The notes under the pieces are model-generated. The model saw only the letters and a list, made by a program, of their open reading frames with translations. It was not told where the DNA came from and did no database searches. DNA of 64,000 nucleotides from an uncultured Clostridia bacterium (GTDB lineage: Bacteria; Bacillota; Clostridia; TANB77; CAG-508): assembly GCA_944389425.1 (NCBI GenBank), contig CALXMH010000001.1, forward strand, positions 78,257 through 142,256, in the 5' to 3' direction. Each line of letters opens with the position of its first letter. Position 1 is the stretch's first letter. A program made the translations under genes and the position numbers. Positions 62,755 through 64,000 of this stretch are shown here, in pieces.

Positions 62755-63297
62755 TTAATTTCCCCTTTCTGCCATTAGTTTATTATAACACTTTCTGCAT
62801 ACTGGCATATATTCACTATCCCCTATTTTTATTTCTTCTTTTTTTTCTCCTTTAAAATATGAAAATATTGCATTATCACATTTACAAATTTCACATATAG
62901 CTGTTAACTTGTGTATCTCATCTGCTATACACATTAATTCTCCCATTTTTCCAAAAGTTTTTATTTCAGAAGTTAAATTTAATCCAGATATATAAAATTT
63001 CTTTCCTTTTTCTGCAAGTCTTTCTATTGTATTTATATCTCCCTGTAAGAATTGAAATTCATCTATAAAATAAACATCTGAATTATAATTTTCTATATCA
63101 TCTATCTTATTTATATTTATTGCTTTAATTTTCTTTCCTGCTCGTGTTGATACATAATCCTCTCCTTCTCTATTGTCAATTGTAGGTTTAAAAACAATTA
63201 CATTTTTTCCTGCGATTAATTGTCTATCCAATTCATTAAACATTATTTGACTTTTTCCACTTTTCATTGGTCCCGTAAATACATTTATATCTCCCAT
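62755..63297 (-). CDS. tdk: Thymidine kinase
   Basis: The 180-residue type II thymidine kinase phosphorylates thymidine for the salvage pathway. It has the P-loop TGPMKSGKS near residue 8, the Walker B DEFQF near 80, the substrate lasso region and a zinc site (CEICKCD and CRKCYN). It is first in a two-gene operon with the flavin reductase. Confidence 0.95.
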   Translation of the reverse strand: MGDINVFTGPMKSGKSQIMFNELDRQLIAGKNVIVFKPTIDNREGEDYVSTRAGKKIKAININKIDDIENYNSDVYFIDEFQFLQGDINTIERLAEKGKKFYISGLNLTSEIKTFGKMGELMCIADEIHKLTAICEICKCDNAIFSYFKGEKKEEIKIGDSEYMPVCRKCYNKLMAERGN

Positions 63298-63412
63298 TTT
63301 TTCTCCTTACATTGTTTTTTTATATCATATCATATTAAGAAATGTTTTGGTATATTATTTAGAAATGTTTTTTATTTTTATAATAATAATTAAATTTAAG
63401 TTTTTATTAAAC

Positions 63413-63502
63413 AAAAGCTATAATGTAAAAAAATTTAATATATTTTCCACTTTTAATTGTATAATTGTGAATTATATTTATTTTCTTACATTATAGCTTT
63501 TT
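63413..63502. terminator. Long-loop inverted repeat downstream of the rRNA operon
   Basis: aaaagctataatgtaa (63413-63428) pairs with ttacattatagctttt (63486-63501), with a loop of about 57 nt that contains a second small hairpin. A T-run follows on the plus strand, and a weaker T-rich stretch on the minus strand where the rRNA transcript ends. Confidence 0.4.
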
Positions 63503-63538
63503 TTTTTATTTGTTATTCAAATTATATAAATAAAAAAA

Positions 63539-63656
63539 CCTGGCAACAACCTATTTTTCCAGCAGGGCAACCCGCAAGTATCTTCGGCACATAAGAGCTT
63601 AACTTCTGTGTTCGGCATGGGTACAGGTGTTTCCTCTTAGTTATCGTCACCAGAAA
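63539..63656 (-). rRNA. rrf: 5S ribosomal RNA
   Basis: On the minus strand, TTTCTGGTGACGATAACTAA at the 5' end, CCCATGCCGAACACAGAAGT in the middle and a closing TTGCCAGG at the 3' end match the 5S consensus and its terminal pairing. No tRNA lies between it and 23S. Confidence 0.9.
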
Positions 63657-63751
63657 TTCTTTGTATGCTTCCTTTCAGCACACTCAAAAATACATAGATA
63701 ATAACCTTCTTCAATCTCTTAAACCTTCTTCTTTCATATATATATATTAGT

Positions 63752-64000
63752 GGTTAAGCCCTCGATCTATTAGTATTGGTCAGCTTAATGTATCACTACA
63801 CTTACACCTCCAACCTATCTACCAGGTCGTCTTCCTGGAATCTTACTACCTTTCGGTATGGGATATCTTATCTTAGGGTGGGCTTCACACTTAGATGCTT
63901 TCAGCGTTTATCCCTTCCATACTTAGCTACTCAGCCGTGCCACTGGTGTGACAACTGATACACCATCGGTATGTCCATCCTGGTCCTCTCGTACTAAGGA
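63752..64000 (-). rRNA. rrl: 23S ribosomal RNA, 3' end (partial)
   Basis: The minus strand carries the conserved 23S 3' region ending in CTAATAGATCGAGGGCTTAA, with the loop GAGAGGACCAGGATGGACAT near the window edge. The 5' part lies beyond the window. Confidence 0.95.

Noticed and set aside
63657..63751. A tRNA gene between 23S and 5S rRNA
   Set aside because: The spacer of about 95 bases shows no cloverleaf and no conserved T-arm. No tRNA gene was seen anywhere in the window, so the proposed unusual tRNA-Gly is not here.
1..64000. CRISPR arrays, prophage or complete insertion sequences
   Set aside because: No regularly spaced repeats and no phage structural or integrase genes. The only transposase-like genes are the Rpn-family nuclease and its remnant, without terminal inverted repeats.

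Overview
The window is a low-GC (roughly 30 percent), AT-rich chromosome segment from a spore-forming member of the Clostridia. The evidence is SpoIIE, the SleB/YpeB germination pair, an rplK-rplA-rplJ-rplL cluster preceded by rpmG-secE-nusG, and a 23S-5S rRNA operon end. Large cell-surface proteins with DUF11, SdrD/Cna-B-like and von Willebrand A domains, and pilin-like proteins with variable C-termini, suggest an uncultivated host-associated lineage. I cannot name the genus from the sequence.

Layout. 1-5.1 kb: a truncated membrane protein, an acyl-ACP thioesterase, spoIIE and a CNNM/CorC-type transporter. 5.1-10.1 kb: a 1684-residue surface protein. 10.4-14.8 kb: a giant acyl-CoA dehydratase activase. 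14.8-15.1 kb: a type I toxin-antitoxin-like locus. 15.2-21.5 kb: an orphan VirD4 coupling ATPase with two small partners, a DnaJ, YqeK, a sirtuin and an Rpn-family nuclease. 21.8-34.6 kb: three pilin-like or variable surface proteins, each behind a leader peptide plus attenuator hairpin. Interleaved with them are ddl-murF, sleB-ypeB, a glycolipid glycosyltransferase, an Rpn remnant and a second type I toxin-antitoxin-like locus. 34.6-57.8 kb: an AAA ATPase, three giant surface proteins (2459, 1644 and 2869 aa) and a DUF4364 regulator. 58-64 kb: ribosomal protein, nusG and secE genes, a NADAR-like gene, a flavin reductase, thymidine kinase, 5S and the 3' part of 23S.

The main result is a decoding anomaly. 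In otherwise intact genes I find no in-frame CGG codon, although about 90 CGG trinucleotides occur out of phase on the sense strands (hand count). Wherever CGG does fall in frame, in six genes or remnants and at seven sites, the conserved protein continues in the +1 frame exactly there, as if CGGN were read as one four-base glycine codon. The sites are in the thioesterase (390), the dehydratase activase (10451), YqeK (19314), two prepilins (23102, 34155) and twice in a row in the Rpn remnant (31565, 31540). In the prepilins the restored residue is the glycine required by prepilin peptidase. In the Rpn remnant two successive +1 shifts restore a C-terminus matching its intact paralogue. The codon before CGG differs at all seven sites (GCT, GTA, ACA, AAA, AAG, ATT, TTA), which favours quadruplet decoding in the A site, for example by a tRNA-Gly with an enlarged NCCG anticodon, over P-site slippage. 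One in-frame CGG (61725, in a gene that looks foreign) does not fit and is reported as a counterexample.

Secondary systems: two homologous type I toxin-antitoxin-like loci with convergent antisense RNAs; three leader-peptide/attenuator modules carrying a CA microsatellite that encodes His-Thr repeats; a 119-bp hairpin repeat with covarying arms; and two C-terminal regions resembling variable repeats of diversity-generating retroelements, with no reverse transcriptase in the window.
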